DNA of 64,000 bases from Arachis hypogaea (Eukaryota; Streptophyta; Magnoliopsida; Fabales; Fabaceae), in assembly GCF_003086295.3 (NCBI RefSeq), contig NC_092054.1, positions 11,605,878 through 11,669,877 of the forward strand, read 5' to 3'. The notes under the pieces were generated by a model that was given only the letters and a program-made list of their open reading frames with translations, was not told the origin of the DNA and searched no databases. The translations under genes were made by a program, and so were the position numbers. How positions within the stretch are numbered: position 1 is the first letter of the stretch; each line of letters begins with the position of its first letter. Shown here piece by piece: positions 60,324-64,000 of this stretch.

Positions 60324-63300
60324 TTAAATCAAGCTTGCAGAATTAATCATTCCAAGCATCTTTAAATTGTAAAATAACTCGATCTTCAACGGCTTTGTAA
60401 ATATATTTGCAACTTGGACTTCAGTGGAACAGTACTCAATCAAAACTTCTTTTTCATTCACCAACTCTCTGATTTTATGAACCCGTATATCAATATGCTT
60501 CGATCTTCCATGGAATACTGGATTTTTGCAAAGTGCAATAGCTGACTTGTTATCGCAAAATATTGCTATTGGAGTACTTTGTTTCTCGTTCAATTCCTCA
60601 AGAATTCTTCTTAGCCAAACTGTTTGCGTTGCACAACTTGCTGCTGCTATATATTCTGCTTCTGTTGTAGACAGTGCTACTACTGGTTGTTTCTTTGACA
60701 ACCATGAAATTGCACCAGAACCAAGATGAAATACGAACCCTGAAGTACTTTTTCTTGTTTCTATATCTCCAGCCCAATCACTATCAGTGTAACCGACAAG
60801 ATTCACTTCGGTAGTATTTTCATAATAAATACCATCATTTAAAGTATCTTTGATATATCGAAGAATTCTTTTTGCCGCTTGCAAATGGTTAGTACAAGGC
60901 TCCTCCATAAATCTGCTAAGCAAACCAACTCCAAACACAATATCTGGTCTAGTCGCAGTCAAGTACCTTAGACTTCCAATCAAGCTTTTGTAGTATGTGG
61001 AATTTACTGCTCTTCCTTTATCTTCTCTCAGTAACTTGAACTTCTCTTCGACTGGAGTAGGAACTGGCTTTGAATGTTCCATCTGAATTTTTTTCAAAAT
61101 ATCATTTGCATATTTTCTTTGAGAAATGAAAATTCCATCATCTTTTTGAAGAACTTCGATGCCAAGAAAATAAGACATCAAGCCCATATCTGTCATTTCA
61201 AAGTGCTTTATCATAACCTCCCTAAATTCTGTAATTATCTTCAAATTGTTGCCAGTAAAGATTAAATCAACAACATAAAGACACACGATCAAGATATCTC
61301 CAGGTTCAACGAACTTGATATAAAGAGTAGGTTTAAATGGACATCTTTTGAAACCATTCTGAGTGAAATAAGAATCAATCTTCTTGTACCACGCTCTTGG
61401 TGCTTTCTTTAATCCGTACAAAGCTTTCTTTAACTTGTAAACTTTATCTTCTTCTCCAGAAACTTCATATCCTGCAGGTTGCTCAACATACACTTCTTCT
61501 TCTAAAGTGACATTCAGAAATGCTGATTTAACATCCATCTGATGTATCTTCCACTTATTTTGGGCCGAGAGTGAAATAATCATACGAATAGTATCTAATC
61601 TAGCAATAGGAGCAAATACTTCAAAGTAGTCGATACCTGGCTTTTATTTGTATCCCTTAGCAACTAATCTTACTTTGAAACGATCAACTTCACCACTGGA
61701 TTTGTACTTAGTCTTGTAAACCCACTTTACTCCAATCAGCTTCTTATCTACTGGTAAATCTGTCAGCTCCCATGTGTCATTCTTTTCAATGGCATGAATC
61801 TACTCATCCATTGCTTTCTTCCGATTGTTATTTCTAGAGGCTTCTTCAAAGTTCAACGGCTCACAATTTGAAAATAGAACAAAATTTATGATTTCTTCAT
61901 CGGACTAATCGTTGTCATTGCCAACTTCATAATCTGCTAATCTATAGCAGGTAGTCTCCGCTCTCTTTGAGATTTTCTATATGATTTTGGTTGTTTGGTT
62001 GCGTCCGATTGTCTTTCTTCTTCATCATCACATGTATTTGAAATTACAATCGGCTGCTTTTCCGTCTTTATGTCCCAGTCCCACATGGCTTTCTCATCAA
62101 ATGTTACATCTCTGCTGATGATTACTTTCTTTGTTTCTGGATTGTACAACTTGTATGCTTTTGAGTCTGTGCTATAGCCAATAAAGATACACTTCTCGCC
62201 TTTGTCATCTAACTTCTTCCTTAATTGATTTGGTACGTGGGCATAAGCTATACACCCAAAGACTCTGAAATAATGAATGGAAGGCCGCTTTCCACTTCAA
62301 GCTTCCTCTGGAGTTTTATCTCGAACACTCTTTGTTGGACACCTGTTTAAAATATGAACTGTTGTTGCGACTGCTTCTGTCCAAAATTCTTTAGGCATTT
62401 GTTTTGACTTGAGCATGCATCTGACCATATCCATGATGGTTCTATTCTTTCTTTCAGCAACTCCATTTTGTTGAAAAGTATATCTAGTTGTTAGTTGGTG
62501 TTGAATTCCGTGTTGCTTGAAGTATTCTGAACACGCAAGATATTCTGTTCCTCTGTCTGTTCTGAGAATTTTGATTTTACAGAATATCTTAAAGACATCA
62601 CATGCTTCTGATTTTTGCTTTAGAAAATATACCTATGTATATCTACTAAAATCATCAATAAAAGTGATAAAGTACCTGCTACCACCATTACTTGGAACTT
62701 CTACAAAACAGAGATCTGAATGCACAATTTCAAGTAATCTTCTAGCTCTCCATGACTTTCCTATAGGGAATGGATCTCTGTGCTTCTTTCCCAGTTGACA
62801 AATCTCATAAATACAATTGGGAAAATGAACCCGTGGTAGACTAGAAACAAGTCCTTTTCTTGACAGGTAGTTTCGACTAGAAAAATGAAAATGCCCAAAC
62901 CGCATGTGCCACAACCAGTTATCATCAAGTATCACAGAACTCCTGCAAGAGGGAATAACATGTTGAATTTTTAATGGAAACATTCTGTTTGAAGTCATCT
63001 TTGCTTTATCTATGAACCTTCCGTTGTTGTGAAACACAATGCAATATCCACGATAAGTTATCATCTTATACCCCTTCTCAGATAATTGTCCCATACTCAG
63101 TAAATTGTAATCAAGTTCAAGAGCATACAAAACATTATAAATATAACTCAAAGAACCATCATTCAATCTAATTGGTATGTGCCTTTTTCCTTCAATAGGG
63201 ATCTTTGTACTATTACCAAACTTTAATAGTAGTTTAACTGAATCATCTAGTGAAGAAAATAACTCCTTTCTACCAGACATATGATTACTGCAAGCATTAT

Positions 63301-64000
63301 CCAAGTACCATATATTTTCATCTTCAGCACATGAATTACTTGTAAAAAATAGAGTCTGAGTACCCGGATTATCATCAGTATTTTGATGCTGATTTTCTGC
63401 AACGTGTGATTGATTATTATTCACCATTTTGAATCTATAATCTGCTGCTTTGTGTCCATACTTTCCACAATAAAAGCAGTTGAAATTAGTTCTTTCTTGA
63501 TAAAAATTGCCTCGACTTCTTCCTCGGTTGACAGGCCTGAAATTCGTTCCACCTCTTCCTTGATTAGGTGGTGTAAAATTATTGTAACTTCCTTGGTTGT
63601 AATTGCCACGACCTCTTCCTCTAAAACTTCCTCTGCCTCTACTTTGAAAATTAAAACCACGACCTCGTCTTTCTTGTGTACGGTTTGATTCTGCAACATT
63701 GTTTAAATTCACTCGGCTTTTCAGGGCTTCCTCAGTCAATTTTTCTGACTTCTCCAGTATTCTACTGATGTGGCTTTCCATAGTTCCTTGCAACTCTGCA
63801 ATCGTCATGGTATCCATATTGTGGGACTCTAGTATCGTAGTCATCACATGATCATACTTCATCGGCATAGTGCGAAGAATTTTCTCCACCACTTTGCTAT
63901 CGGGCATATCTTCTCCATAGACTCTCATCTTATTGACAATATCTGTAACAAGAGTAAAATATTGCTCAACAACCTTTCATATTCTCTTCTCAAAGACTGT
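60324..64000 (-). pseudogene. Decayed Copia gag-pol, partial
   Basis: From the window edge leftward come the end of Gag with an Arg/Gly-rich region and a zinc knuckle (CFYCGKYGHKAADY, about 63420-63470; the last Cys is replaced by Tyr), the protease region (DNA where DTG or DSG is usual, about 63296), the pre-integrase region WLWHMRFGH, integrase (62000-62750), then reverse transcriptase and RNase H (60324-61750). Stops lie at 62633, 62297, 61905, 61800 and 61644, and there is a frame change near 61940. The catalytic box of reverse transcriptase reads YVVD instead of YVDD (about 61265). RNase H (LSTTEAEYIAA, CDNKSAIAL) is open to its stop at 60324. The element cannot be autonomous. Confidence 0.92.

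Larger units (their letters stand above)
60035..64000 (-). mobile_element. Copia LTR retrotransposon, 5' part outside the window
   Basis: The element is read leftward. The 3' LTR (about 60035-60314) and most of gag-pol are present, and the window ends inside gag. Domain order Gag knuckle, protease, integrase, reverse transcriptase, RNase H shows a Copia element; the sequence style recalls the Tnt1-94/Tork group. The polypurine tract TTAAGAGAGGCA lies next to the LTR. The 5' LTR and target duplication cannot be seen. Confidence 0.9.

Noticed and set aside
1..64000. tRNA, rRNA or organelle insertions
   Set aside because: I looked for cloverleaf-type and conserved rRNA or plastid sequence while reading and saw none; a tRNAscan or BLASTN run would settle it.

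Overview
The window is nuclear DNA of a flowering plant. It is AT-rich, with spliced genes, GT-AG introns, LTR retrotransposons, MITE-like hairpins and long A/T microsatellites. The gene content (MLO, LHP1) and the repeat style suggest a eudicot, probably a legume such as Arachis; this placement is an inference and is not proven by the sequence. There is nothing prokaryotic: no operons, CRISPR array or phage genes.

Only two genes look intact. On the + strand, 8693-15365 encodes a 507-residue MLO-family seven-transmembrane protein in 13 exons, closest to the MLO1-type clade. On the - strand, 51237-48465 encodes a 456-residue LIKE HETEROCHROMATIN PROTEIN 1 (LHP1/TFL2) in 6 exons, with a chromodomain and a chromoshadow domain. 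I derived both exon sets by hand; every junction obeys GT-AG and the phases add up. A broken copy of the 3' half of LHP1 lies in inverted orientation at 41730-43020, just inside what looks like a CACTA transposon end. A decayed armadillo-repeat kinesin (KIN-UA/ARK3-like) exon is split by a retrotransposon at 24246/35889.

Most of the rest is transposons. 1305-6587 is a complete but dead Copia element (- strand, 5-bp target duplication). 24247-35888 is an 11.6-kb Sirevirus-type Copia element (+ strand) with gag, pol, an env-like reading frame and several internal polypurine tracts. Three solo LTRs related to it lie at 16964-18797 (+), 22304-23925 (-) and 39480-41307 (-), each with a target duplication. 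60035-64000 is the 3' part of a further Copia element (- strand) that runs off the window. 44321-45085 is a 5'-truncated LINE with a 13-bp target duplication. Hairpin or TIR DNA elements lie at 456-911, 7912-8447, 12139-12343 (inside an MLO intron), 19637-21109 (9-bp duplication, Mutator-like), 56105-57485 and 59747-59962.

Two tandem-repeat domains stand out. One is a roughly 2.2-kb array of about 150-bp units at 45219-47410, between LHP1 and its inverted broken copy. The other is a very AT-rich 2.6-kb block at 52890-55540, built as two units of about 1.2 kb, each carrying an (ATT)n tract followed by a complementary (AAT)n tract. The most interesting unexplained arrangement is LHP1, the repeat array and the inverted LHP1 fragment together, which could form a long hairpin RNA or mark a rearrangement breakpoint.
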